64,000 nt of DNA. It comes from Pseudomonadales bacterium. GTDB taxonomy: Bacteria > Pseudomonadota > Gammaproteobacteria > Pseudomonadales > JAHRWD01. The position numbers were made by a program, and so were the translations under genes. Below are positions 50,862 to 59,939 of this stretch, piece by piece (position 1 is the first letter of the stretch; the number at the start of each line of letters is the position of its first letter). A model generated the notes under the pieces. It searched no databases. It saw nothing but the letters and a program-made list of their open reading frames with translations, and was not told where the DNA came from. The stretch spans positions 23,557 to 87,556 of the forward strand of contig JAHRWD010000059.1 in assembly GCA_019090315.1 (NCBI GenBank), written 5' to 3'.

Positions 50862-52190
50862 ATGATTTTCAACAATAACCACAACAACTCCCCCCACAGA
50901 AAGCGCAATAAAACCCTTGGTCTGCCGGAGCTGATTGCTATTGCGCTGGGAGGAATGGTGGGCGGTGGCATATTCACTATTCTTGGTATATCGGTAGCGA
51001 TGATTGGTGTATTTACGCCGGTCGCTATAGCCATTGGTGGAGTGATCGCGCTAATGGCAGCGTACTCCTATGTAAAGCTGGGGGTGTACTACAAAGATGA
51101 AGGCGCTACTTACTCCTTTTACAAAAAAACCTTTCCAAACTCGCCCTTTGCTGCATCACTCATTGGCCGGTGGGTGATATTTGGCTACATCAGCACCATG
51201 GCGCTTTATGCCTATACCTTTGCATCCTACGCAATTAGCAGCTTTGAATTTGCCGAGAGTGAATGGGCACGTAAATTAGTAGCTGGTGGCGTCATTCTTA
51301 TCTTCACATTAATCAATTTGTGGAGTGTTAAGGGTATGGGCAAGATCGAAGATCTGATGGTTTATAGCAAGCTGGTCATTCTGGTGGTGATCTCTTTTGT
51401 ACTGATCAATAACAGCCAGACCACACTTCCAGTGTTGCTGCAGGACACCACAGATGTGAGCATGTTGTCTATTTTGATGGTGGCATCCATTACCTTTGTA
51501 GCCTATGAAGGTTTTCAACTGGTGATCAATGCTGTGAATGAAATGGACCATCCGGAAAAGAATATCCCAAAGGCGATTTATAGCTCGATATTCCTGGCTG
51601 TGTTGATTTATGTGGTGATTGCGATCGGAGCCATATTAGCGATACCGCTAGATGAAATCACTCAGAATAAAGAATACGCGTTGGCCGCCGGTGCTGAAAA
51701 TGTACTCGGTCACTGGGGTGCCGACCTGGTAATTATCGGTGCATTGCTGGCAACCAGCAGCGCAATCAGTGGTACGGTATTTGGCGCATCACGACAAATG
51801 GCCATTATTGCGCGGGATGGTTATTTCCCGGAAATTATAGGTCGGAAAGTTAACCGTATCCCGGTATTTGCAATCGTCAGCATGTCACTGATGGCTTTCT
51901 GTCTGGTGCTTGTCGGCAGTCTGGAGGTTATTCTTGAATTTGGCAGCATTACGTTTTTATTGGTATCGCTATTGATGGCCTACGCTAACTTCAGGATTCG
52001 TGATCTGACGGAGTCATCGCTGTTTATTACGATGGCTTCTTTTTTCGGCCTACTGCTTGGCACAGTGCTGATTTTATATTACGAGTTCGAGCATCAGCCT
52101 GAGCAGCTATTTTTTATCGGTGGTTTGTACGTACTGCTTACGCTGAGTGCCTGGGCATACTCGTGGTCGAGGAATGGTCAGTCTGTATAG
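50862..52190 (+). CDS. APC family amino acid permease
   Basis: About 12 TM; 'LGLPELIAIALGGMVGGGIFTILG'. Confidence 0.9.
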   Translation: MIFNNNHNNSPHRKRNKTLGLPELIAIALGGMVGGGIFTILGISVAMIGVFTPVAIAIGGVIALMAAYSYVKLGVYYKDEGATYSFYKKTFPNSPFAASLIGRWVIFGYISTMALYAYTFASYAISSFEFAESEWARKLVAGGVILIFTLINLWSVKGMGKIEDLMVYSKLVILVVISFVLINNSQTTLPVLLQDTTDVSMLSILMVASITFVAYEGFQLVINAVNEMDHPEKNIPKAIYSSIFLAVLIYVVIAIGAILAIPLDEITQNKEYALAAGAENVLGHWGADLVIIGALLATSSAISGTVFGASRQMAIIARDGYFPEIIGRKVNRIPVFAIVSMSLMAFCLVLVGSLEVILEFGSITFLLVSLLMAYANFRIRDLTESSLFITMASFFGLLLGTVLILYYEFEHQPEQLFFIGGLYVLLTLSAWAYSWSRNGQSV

Positions 52191-52233
52191 ACTGAGAAAC
52201 TCAGCGCGATTTATGGATAGCCGCAACAACTAG

Positions 52234-53637
52234 CTATATTGCTTTGATAACATTTTCAATTACCTCTTTGGCATCACCGAATACCATCATGCTGTTGTCC
52301 ATATAAAACAGATCATTGTCGATACCGGCATAGCCCGCTGACATGCTTCGTTTGATGATCAATACGGTTTTAGCGCGACTCGCCTCAATGATCGGCATAC
52401 CATAAATAGGGCTACTCGGGTCACTATTGGCCAATGGATTAACCACATCATTGGCACCAATTACCAGCACCACATCGGTGCTGGGCAGTTCGTTATTGAT
52501 CTCCTCCATTTCGAATACCCGCTCATAATCCACTTCTGCTTCCGCCAGCAGTACATTCATGTGCCCCGGCATACGCCCGGCAACCGGGTGGATGGCATAA
52601 CGAACATTTACGCCCTCTTCACCCAACAACTCCTCCATCTCTTTGAGCGCATGTTGGGCACGAGCAACCGCCATACCGTAACCGGGAACAATCACTACAC
52701 TGTCGGCATTAGTAAGCATAAACGCAGCATCTGCCGGGCCACAGCTTTTGTGATTTTTTTGTTCGCCGCCAGCGGAGGTGGTGGCTGAAGTGTCGGCCTG
52801 GTCACCGCCAAAACCACCCAATAGTACATTGATAATGGAGCGGTTCATCGCCTTACACATAACGTAACTCAGGATGGCACCGGAACTACCCACCAGTGAG
52901 CCGGCAATAATCAGCATATTGTTATTAAGAGAAAATCCGATACCCGCCGCTGCCCAACCTGAATAGGAGTTCAGCATCGACACCACAACCGGCATATCCG
53001 CACCACCGATGGGTACGATAACCAAAACACCCAGCAGTAAAGCAATCATCGTCATCAATATAAACGGTGTCCAGTCACCCGTGATGGTGAACTGAATGCC
53101 GAGAATTACCATGATAATAGCGAGTATCAGGTTCAACTTGTGTTGACCAGAAAACACCAGCGCGGCACTTTTTAATTTTCCACTCAGTTTACCGTAAGCA
53201 ATCACAGAACCGCTGAAAGTAATCGCACCGATAAAAGTACCAATAAAAAGCTCAATGCTGTTACTGATCGGTAACTGATTCGATTCGGTCAGGCTGATCC
53301 CGTAACTGCCCGGATCATAGACTGCCGAAAATGCGATTAACACCGCCGACAAACCTACCAGCGAGTGGATAAAAGCCACCAACTCGGGCATAGCGGTCAT
53401 TTCCACACGCCGGGCCATAGTGATGCCGATGCCACCGCCAATGGCGATAGCGATAAGCACTACAAACAGACTCTCCATCTGGGCCAGAGAGAGCGTGGTG
53501 AGCACGGCAATCACCATCCCGCTTATACCAAAAATATTACCCATACGTGCGCTGGTGGGAGAACTGAGGCCTCGAAGTGCCAGGATAAAAAGCACCGAGG
53601 CAACCAGATAGAAAAAGGCAGCTACATTAATCGACAT
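52234..53637 (-). CDS. pntB: NAD(P) transhydrogenase subunit beta
   Basis: 'VVIVPGYGMAVARAQHALKEM', 'YAIHPVAGRMPGHMNVLLAEA'. Confidence 0.96.
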   Translation of the reverse strand: MSINVAAFFYLVASVLFILALRGLSSPTSARMGNIFGISGMVIAVLTTLSLAQMESLFVVLIAIAIGGGIGITMARRVEMTAMPELVAFIHSLVGLSAVLIAFSAVYDPGSYGISLTESNQLPISNSIELFIGTFIGAITFSGSVIAYGKLSGKLKSAALVFSGQHKLNLILAIIMVILGIQFTITGDWTPFILMTMIALLLGVLVIVPIGGADMPVVVSMLNSYSGWAAAGIGFSLNNNMLIIAGSLVGSSGAILSYVMCKAMNRSIINVLLGGFGGDQADTSATTSAGGEQKNHKSCGPADAAFMLTNADSVVIVPGYGMAVARAQHALKEMEELLGEEGVNVRYAIHPVAGRMPGHMNVLLAEAEVDYERVFEMEEINNELPSTDVVLVIGANDVVNPLANSDPSSPIYGMPIIEASRAKTVLIIKRSMSAGYAGIDNDLFYMDNSMMVFGDAKEVIENVIKAI

Positions 53638-53640
53638 TCG

Positions 53641-54027
53641 TTATAACCCCCTGCTTCCTTTCTTTTTGGTTTTGAACATTGCCAGCATCCGTTGGGTGAC
53701 CATAAAACCGGCAAAGATACAGATACTTGCTAGTACTATCGCGACAGTGCCCATAAATGTACCAGGGGTCCATCCATCCGGAGCTGCAGAAAGCAATGCA
53801 CCAATAATAATGATCCCGGAGATCGCATTGGTCAGGGACATCAAGGGGGTGTGCAGGGCCGGCGTCACATTCCATACCACGTAGTAACCGACAAATATTG
53901 CCAATACAAATACCGTCAGGTTTATAACAAAGGGACTGAGGGCAGCGCCCTCGGAAGCCAGTGACGGTATCGCGTAAAGTAGTGCGCTGCCTAGCAAAGC
54001 AGCGCTGGCCCAGCGTTTGGTATTCAT
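53641..54027 (-). CDS. pntAb: NAD(P) transhydrogenase subunit alpha part 2
   Basis: '[32 protein letters not shown]'. Confidence 0.95.
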   Translation of the reverse strand: MNTKRWASAALLGSALLYAIPSLASEGAALSPFVINLTVFVLAIFVGYYVVWNVTPALHTPLMSLTNAISGIIIIGALLSAAPDGWTPGTFMGTVAIVLASICIFAGFMVTQRMLAMFKTKKKGSRGL

Positions 54028-54208
54028 CAGGTAGTTACGCTCCCGAGTTTATTTATCGGTTTAGGAGGCTCTGATCAAGTTAATTAGAATTAGGCTGAGA
54101 AAAAAGGGCTTCTAATTTCCACGAAGTAAGGCGTATTAGTGGTTCTAATGCAACGAACTTCGGGGGAATTAGGGGGCGTTTTAGCCAGCATAAAATAATT
54201 GGACTTGA

Positions 54209-55324
54209 TTAAAGGCACCTTATTTGGCCTTCGCGGCAGATCAATCCACCACGAATGATCTCGTCATCGGAATCCACCATTGCCTGGCCGGACTCTTTGT
54301 CGATCAGCAGTTCAAGGAAATTGTAGATATTGCGTGCATAGAGCTCGCTAGCATCAGCAGCGACGGTGCTCGGTAGATTGGTATTACCGATCAGGATTAC
54401 TCCGTGTTTGACTACAGTTTTGTCCTTCTCTGTCAGTGGGCAGTTACCACCTGACTCGGCAGCAAGATCGACCACCACAGAACCGGCGCGCATCTGCTCA
54501 ACCGTTTCTGCCTGCAACAATACCGGTGCTGGCCTGCCGGGGATTAGCGCGGTAGTGATAATAATATCGGATTTGATCGCCACCTCATGTACCAGTTCGC
54601 CCTGCCGGCGCTGGTAATCTTCCGACATCTCGGTGGCATAGCCGCCACTGGTTTCCGCCTGTTCATGCTCCTCTAACGGAACCTCGATAAACTTGGCTCC
54701 CAGGCTTTCGACCTGCTCCTTAACCGCTGGTCGAACGTCAAAAGAGCTGACCACAGCCCCCATGCGCTTGGCGGTGGAGATTGCCATGAGTCCTGCAACC
54801 CCTGCTCCCAGTACCAATATCTTGGCTGGTCTGACTGTGCCGGCGGCGGTCATCAGCATCGGGAAAAATCGTGGGTAATGATAAGCGGCAACCAGTACCG
54901 CTTTGTAGCCGGCAATATTGGATTGGGAGGAAAGTACATCCATCACCTGTTCCCGGGAAATACGGGGCAGTGATTCCAGCGCAAAACAGTTTAATCCCTG
55001 CGAGGCATACTGCGCTTTGTTCTCTTCGTTAAAGGGTTCGAGCATGCCAATCAAGATGCTCGACCGGGGCATCATGGTTATTTCATCTGTTCGCGGAGCA
55101 CGTACCTTGAGTACGATTTCCGCATGTTCATAAAGCTGATCCGGTGTATTTACAATGGATGCACCCGCCTGCTGGTATAACTCATCGGATACGCCTGCGG
55201 CCAAACCAGCGGAGGTTTGAACAACAACATCGTGACCGGTGGTTACCAGTTTATTCACGGTTTCCGGTGACGCCGCGACCCGGTTTTCACCTTCGATAAT
55301 CTCTGTTGGAACTACAATCCGCAT
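54209..55324 (-). CDS. pntAa: NAD(P) transhydrogenase subunit alpha part 1
   Basis: 'MRIVVPTEIIEGENRVAASPETVNKL', 'VLGAGVAGLMAISTAKRMGA'. Confidence 0.95.
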   Translation of the reverse strand: MRIVVPTEIIEGENRVAASPETVNKLVTTGHDVVVQTSAGLAAGVSDELYQQAGASIVNTPDQLYEHAEIVLKVRAPRTDEITMMPRSSILIGMLEPFNEENKAQYASQGLNCFALESLPRISREQVMDVLSSQSNIAGYKAVLVAAYHYPRFFPMLMTAAGTVRPAKILVLGAGVAGLMAISTAKRMGAVVSSFDVRPAVKEQVESLGAKFIEVPLEEHEQAETSGGYATEMSEDYQRRQGELVHEVAIKSDIIITTALIPGRPAPVLLQAETVEQMRAGSVVVDLAAESGGNCPLTEKDKTVVKHGVILIGNTNLPSTVAADASELYARNIYNFLELLIDKESGQAMVDSDDEIIRGGLICREGQIRCL

Positions 55325-55436
55325 AACAAAAAAGACGCCTCCATTCCGTTGGGATGGTTTTGATTGGGTATCAGAGCGGGCTGGCATGTTGCCTTAGTAG
55401 TACCGAGAATATCAGTACATAAACCGCCAGCGACAG

Positions 55437-55471
55437 GATACACACACAAACTTTACGTGTATCTTTTTTTT
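55437..55471 (+). terminator. Orphan plus-strand intrinsic terminator-like hairpin
   Basis: GATACAC-N13-GTGTATC followed by TTTTTTTT; no plus-strand gene immediately upstream. Confidence 0.5.
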
Positions 55472-55781
55472 GATTTTTCAATGAAAACACGGACTTCTAT
55501 TCGCAGCGAAGGAGAGGTGGTTGCTGCTGAATTGATAATCCATCAGCGATGCTACGATAAACTCGGCTGGAACGTTTTGGCTAGCGATAACCAGGTCAAT
55601 AATTGACGGTAAAATCTGCGGATCTTTGAGAGATTCGCCCATTATCGAGCGTACTGATCAAACTGTATCGATAGTGCGGTTGATGGCCTGATATGTGTTT
55701 TTCCCGCTAATGTGCCAGCTCTTATTTAAAATTTATCGATTTGACGCTCACCTTAGATGATTTCAGTATATCTATTGATAT

Positions 55782-55797
55782 ATACCATAGGGGGTAT
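55782..55797 (+). promoter_or_regulatory. CsoR/CstR-type operator candidate ATACC-ATAGGG-GGTAT
   Basis: Inverted repeat with G-tract about 55 nt upstream of the CsoR-family gene, within an AT-rich promoter region (TTGATA ... TATATT). Confidence 0.65.
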
Positions 55798-55853
55798 AGT
55801 ATATTGAGCAATAAATACGTAACTCGTCGAGAGTTTTAAAGGAAACAAACCAT

Positions 55854-56117
55854 ATGCTGGAAACAAAACAGGCCATGCTCAATCGGTTGGCGCGGGTTGA
55901 AGGACAGATACGCGGAATTCAAAAGCTGATCAGTCAGGATGAGGAATGCGAAAAAGTCATTCAGCAATTAAGCGCTGCCCGTAAGGCACTGGATAAGGCA
56001 TCCCATGAGATGCTGGCTTGCCTGATTGAAGAAAATGTACTGGCAACAGAAGATGAAAATACGTCAACACATGAAACGATGGATCATATACGCACGTTAC
56101 TTTCTAAATACAGTTAG
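55854..56117 (+). CDS. CsoR/RcnR/CstR-family (DUF156) transcriptional repressor
   Basis: 'MLNRLARVEGQIRGIQKLISQDEECEKVIQQLSAARKALDKA' signature; SD AAGGA. Confidence 0.93.
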   Translation: MLETKQAMLNRLARVEGQIRGIQKLISQDEECEKVIQQLSAARKALDKASHEMLACLIEENVLATEDENTSTHETMDHIRTLLSKYS

Positions 56118-56314
56118 AGACCCTTGCACGAGAGCCATTTCACTCCCATGCGGCGTCGCCTGGTGGTGCCTACTTTTGGTAAAAATGTGCTCAATCGGTC
56201 ATTTACACATGTAAATTTCCTCTCTGTGCGGAGCCTGCCCCGCGAGTGGAGCGAGTGCCTTGGGTACATTTTTGCCTTGCCTGAGAGCAAAATCATCTCC
56301 CGTGCAAAGGTCTC
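56117..56314. mobile_element. MITE-like palindromic element, long variant (198 bp), TSD AGTTA
   Basis: TIRs GAGACCCTTGCACGAGAG / CTCCCGTGCAAAGGTCTC; AGTTA at 56112-56116 and 56315-56319; core homologous in inverse orientation to 58936-59074. Confidence 0.88.
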
Positions 56315-56344
56315 AGTTAGGTCAAATATTAACAGGAATGCGTT

Positions 56345-58894
56345 ATGGGTAATCGAATTGTCAAATTCTCACTGGACCATCCAAAATGGGTAATGGGGCT
56401 TGTTGCCGTCACCGTTGTGGTGCTTGCGGCAATGTTCCCCCGGATTCATATCGATACGGATCCGGAAAATATGCTACCGGTAGATCAACCGGACCGGGTT
56501 ACACACAATCAGATTAAGGAGCGATTTTCTCTATACGACATGATTGTCGTGGGTGTTGTAAATGAGACCAGTCCGGATGGCGTTTACAACCCTAAAACTC
56601 TCGCAGCTATCGATCAGCTCAGTGGTGAAATCGAAAAAATTGATGGCGTGATTCGCCACGACCTTCGCTCGTTGGCTACCGCTGACAACATTACCCAGGA
56701 GGGTGCTGGCACTATCCGTTTTGAATGGATGATGAATCAGGCGCCCAAAACCCAGCAAGCGGTTACACGTATTCAGGACGCAGTGAATCATCTGCCTATG
56801 CTGCAAAACACGCTGGTTTCTGGAGATGGCAAAGCAGCGGGCATCTATGTGCCCATCATAGAAAAGGATCAGAGCCACCGGATTGGTCAGCAGATCCGTG
56901 AAATCATAAGTACACTTGATTCGGATGATCAATTTCATATCACCGGACTTCCCATCGCCGAAGATACCTTTGGCGTTGAAATGTTCAAGCAGATGGCGAT
57001 CTCTGCCCCGCTGGCGGGATTGGTAATTTTCCTGATGCTATGGGTGTTTTTCCGCAACATATCGCTGATTATCGCACCCATGCTGATGGCTATGGCGGTG
57101 GTGATCTCGATTATGGGATTGCTGATTGGAATGGGTTATACGGTTCATATTATGAGCTCGATGATCCCGATATTCCTGATGCCGATTGCGGTGGTAGATT
57201 CGGTCCATCTACTCTCCGAATTTGCTGATCGTTATAAGCCGGGTAGAGATCCCAAAGAGGTGGTGACCGAAGTAATGGGGCACCTGTTTAAACCGATGCT
57301 GTTCACCTCGATTACCTCCTCGGTCGGTTTTGCTTCACTGGCGTTTACCCCTATTCCGCCGGTTCAGGTATTTGGCTGGTATGTTGCCGCGGGAATCACC
57401 CTTGCGTTTTTGCTAACGGTCACCTTTATTCCGGCCTATATCGCCCTGCTCCCGGAAAAAACTCTGGAAACTCTTGCCCGCAAAATGCATGACCGGGAAA
57501 GCCATGGATTGTTAGCCAGAATACTTCCTCGGGTTGGCAACTTTAGCATCAGTAATGCACGGTTTATTCTGCCATTGGTGCTGATTGTATTTTCAGTTTC
57601 AATCTATGGTGTGAGTAAAATTCGCATCAACGATAATCCTGTCTACTGGTTTGATAAACAGCATGAAATACGCGTTGCGGACAAAGTGTTAAATGATCAT
57701 TTTGCCGGCACCTATAATGCATTTTTAGTGCTGTCCCATGAGGCCAAAAAATCTCTCGTACCAGCTGAACAGATCGATCGGGTTATAGATCGAGCGCATA
57801 ATAATGGTGTTGATCTAACGACGGACTGGGCCGCTATTCAGCAACGTGTAGCAAACAATGATGGCGATGAGAATTCATTAGAGTTGCTCAGCTATGAACT
57901 TCAGGAACAGCTGTTCAATGCAGATCCTGATACCGGTAGCATCGATTACTGGCAGGAGATGGCTGATCTTGTCGATAACGCCGTCACTGGGAGGAAATAT
58001 TTCCAGCAACCGCAAGCGTTGTATTACATTGACAAGATGCAACAGGCTCTCAACCAGAATCCTGATATCGGCAAAAGCACAGCAATTACTGACCTGGTTA
58101 AAACCGTATATCGTGAGCTATTGGGTGGTGAACAAAAACACTACCAGATCCCGAATAGCAGCAACGCGGTTGCACAAACGATCCTGAGTTTTCAGGGTAG
58201 CCATCGCCCGCAGGATCTTTGGCATATGGTGACACCCGATTATCAATCCGCTGCGATCTGGCTGCAATTAAGTAGCGGCGATAACGTTGATATGAACAGA
58301 GTCATTCAATTTGTAGATGACTATATCGCACAAAATCCGCTACCCGATAATGTACAGATGGATTGGGGCGGGCTAACCTACATCAACGTAGTCTGGCAGG
58401 ATGAAATGGTTACCGGCATGATCAGCAGCCTGATCAGCGCATTCATTGCGGTGGGGCTGATTATGATATTCCTGTTCCGCTCGGTGAGCTTTGGCCTGAT
58501 GGCAATGATTCCGCTTACCGTTACCATTACCCTGATTTACGGCGTGATTGGCTTTATCGGTAAGGATTACGATATGCCGGTTGCGATACTCTCCTCTTTA
58601 ACACTGGGATTATCGGTCGATTTTGCCATCCATTTTTTGCAGCAGGTACGCACCCTGTACAAAAAGACAGGCGACTGGATACTGGCACTGAATCAAATGT
58701 ATCAGGAACCTGTGCGTGCGATCAGCAGAAATGCACTGGTTATTGCGGTGGGTTTCACACCGCTTTTACTCGCGCCACTGGTTCCCTACCAGACCGTTGG
58801 GATTTTCCTGGCGGCTATTATGGCAATCTCATGCATCGTCACCATTGTTGCTTTACCGGCTCTAATTCGACTAATACATCCGTGGCTTAAATAA
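56345..58894 (+). CDS. MMPL/RND superfamily exporter (HpnN/YdfJ-like)
   Basis: 849 aa, two-fold RND topology; 'PIAVVDSVHLLSEFADRY', 'LTLGLSVDFAIHFLQQVR'. Confidence 0.92.
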   Translation: MGNRIVKFSLDHPKWVMGLVAVTVVVLAAMFPRIHIDTDPENMLPVDQPDRVTHNQIKERFSLYDMIVVGVVNETSPDGVYNPKTLAAIDQLSGEIEKIDGVIRHDLRSLATADNITQEGAGTIRFEWMMNQAPKTQQAVTRIQDAVNHLPMLQNTLVSGDGKAAGIYVPIIEKDQSHRIGQQIREIISTLDSDDQFHITGLPIAEDTFGVEMFKQMAISAPLAGLVIFLMLWVFFRNISLIIAPMLMAMAVVISIMGLLIGMGYTVHIMSSMIPIFLMPIAVVDSVHLLSEFADRYKPGRDPKEVVTEVMGHLFKPMLFTSITSSVGFASLAFTPIPPVQVFGWYVAAGITLAFLLTVTFIPAYIALLPEKTLETLARKMHDRESHGLLARILPRVGNFSISNARFILPLVLIVFSVSIYGVSKIRINDNPVYWFDKQHEIRVADKVLNDHFAGTYNAFLVLSHEAKKSLVPAEQIDRVIDRAHNNGVDLTTDWAAIQQRVANNDGDENSLELLSYELQEQLFNADPDTGSIDYWQEMADLVDNAVTGRKYFQQPQALYYIDKMQQALNQNPDIGKSTAITDLVKTVYRELLGGEQKHYQIPNSSNAVAQTILSFQGSHRPQDLWHMVTPDYQSAAIWLQLSSGDNVDMNRVIQFVDDYIAQNPLPDNVQMDWGGLTYINVVWQDEMVTGMISSLISAFIAVGLIMIFLFRSVSFGLMAMIPLTVTITLIYGVIGFIGKDYDMPVAILSSLTLGLSVDFAIHFLQQVRTLYKKTGDWILALNQMYQEPVRAISRNALVIAVGFTPLLLAPLVPYQTVGIFLAAIMAISCIVTIVALPALIRLIHPWLK

Positions 58895-58917
58895 AAAATA
58901 GCAAAGGAACTATCACG

Positions 58918-59928
58918 ATGAATAAAACACAGAATGAGACCTTTGCACGAGAGATGGTTTTGCTTTCAGGCAAGGCGAAAATGCGCACAGAGAGGAAGTT
59001 TACAAGTGTAAATGACCGATTGAGCACATTTTTAACGCCGCATGGGAGCAAAATGGCTCTCGTGCAAAGGTCTCAGAATATTTTTCAGAAATTTATTCGT
59101 TCAATTCCAGGCATTACTCTCGCTGCCTGGGTAGCTGTTGGGTTCGCTACCATTAGCACGAACGCAAGTGCTGCAGACCTTACTGACGTGAACAAAATTG
59201 TCAACAAAGCAAACCTTGCAGCCTTTTATTCAGGAGCTGATGGTCGAGCAGAAACCCGTATGCAGATTGTAGATAGCCAGGGGCGCAAACAGACCCGACA
59301 ATTTACTATTTTAAGACGCGACTATATTAATGATGGTAAGGACGGTGGCGATCAACAATACCTGGTGCTGTTCAGCTACCCCTCCGATATTCGTGGCACC
59401 CTTTTTCTGGTAGAGAAGCACCCCGGTGGGGATGATGATCGCTGGTTGTATCTGCCAGGGCTTGACCTTGTTAAACGAATTGCATCCGGAGATAAACGCA
59501 CCAGCTTTGTCGGATCCGATTTCTTTTATGAAGATGTTTCTGGGCGCGGGCTTAGTGAAGACCATCACAAACTAATCGAAACTACCGATAAATTTTATGT
59601 CGTGCTCAACACACCTAAAAACCCATCAAATGTTGAATTTGTAAACTACCAAGTGTGGATTGACAAAAAAACATTTATGCCGGTAAAAACAGAATATACC
59701 GACAATGCCGGAAAGATCTATCGCCGTATTGAAGCCCTTCAAGTCAAAACCATACAGGGCTTCCCCACCGCTACCCGTATGAAGGTATCGAACCTAAGAA
59801 CTGGAGGATATACCCTGAATGAGATGCGCTTTATCTCATACGATCTGGGTATGCCAGCGGATATATTCAGTGAACGTTCACTGCGTAATCCACCTCGACA
59901 GTGGTTTAAACGACCTGCGGCGAAATAG
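58918..59928 (+). CDS. LolA-like outer-membrane lipoprotein-sorting protein, 5' end invaded by MITE
   Basis: Signal peptide 'GITLAAWVAVGFATISTNASAADL', 'YLVLFSYPSDIRGTLFLVEKHPGGDDDRWLYLPGLDLVKRIASGDKRTSFVGSDFFYEDV'; residues 7-54 of the long ORF derive from MITE + TSD. Confidence 0.88.
   Translation: MNKTQNETFAREMVLLSGKAKMRTERKFTSVNDRLSTFLTPHGSKMALVQRSQNIFQKFIRSIPGITLAAWVAVGFATISTNASAADLTDVNKIVNKANLAAFYSGADGRAETRMQIVDSQGRKQTRQFTILRRDYINDGKDGGDQQYLVLFSYPSDIRGTLFLVEKHPGGDDDRWLYLPGLDLVKRIASGDKRTSFVGSDFFYEDVSGRGLSEDHHKLIETTDKFYVVLNTPKNPSNVEFVNYQVWIDKKTFMPVKTEYTDNAGKIYRRIEALQVKTIQGFPTATRMKVSNLRTGGYTLNEMRFISYDLGMPADIFSERSLRNPPRQWFKRPAAK
58936..59074. mobile_element. MITE-like palindromic element, short variant (139 bp), TSD AGAAT, in frame within the LolA-like gene
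   Basis: TIRs GAGACCTTTGCACGAGAG / CTCTCGTGCAAAGGTCTC; AGAAT at 58931-58935 and 59075-59079. Confidence 0.9.
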
Positions 59929-59939
59929 TAAACTCGGCC

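Noticed and set aside
56124-56393. ORFs 56124..56393 (+) and 56114..56296 (-)
   Set aside because: They lie in or across the MITE; the shared 'LLSGKAKM..RTERKFTxVNDRLSTFL' peptide simply reflects the repeated element and is not evidence of a conserved gene.
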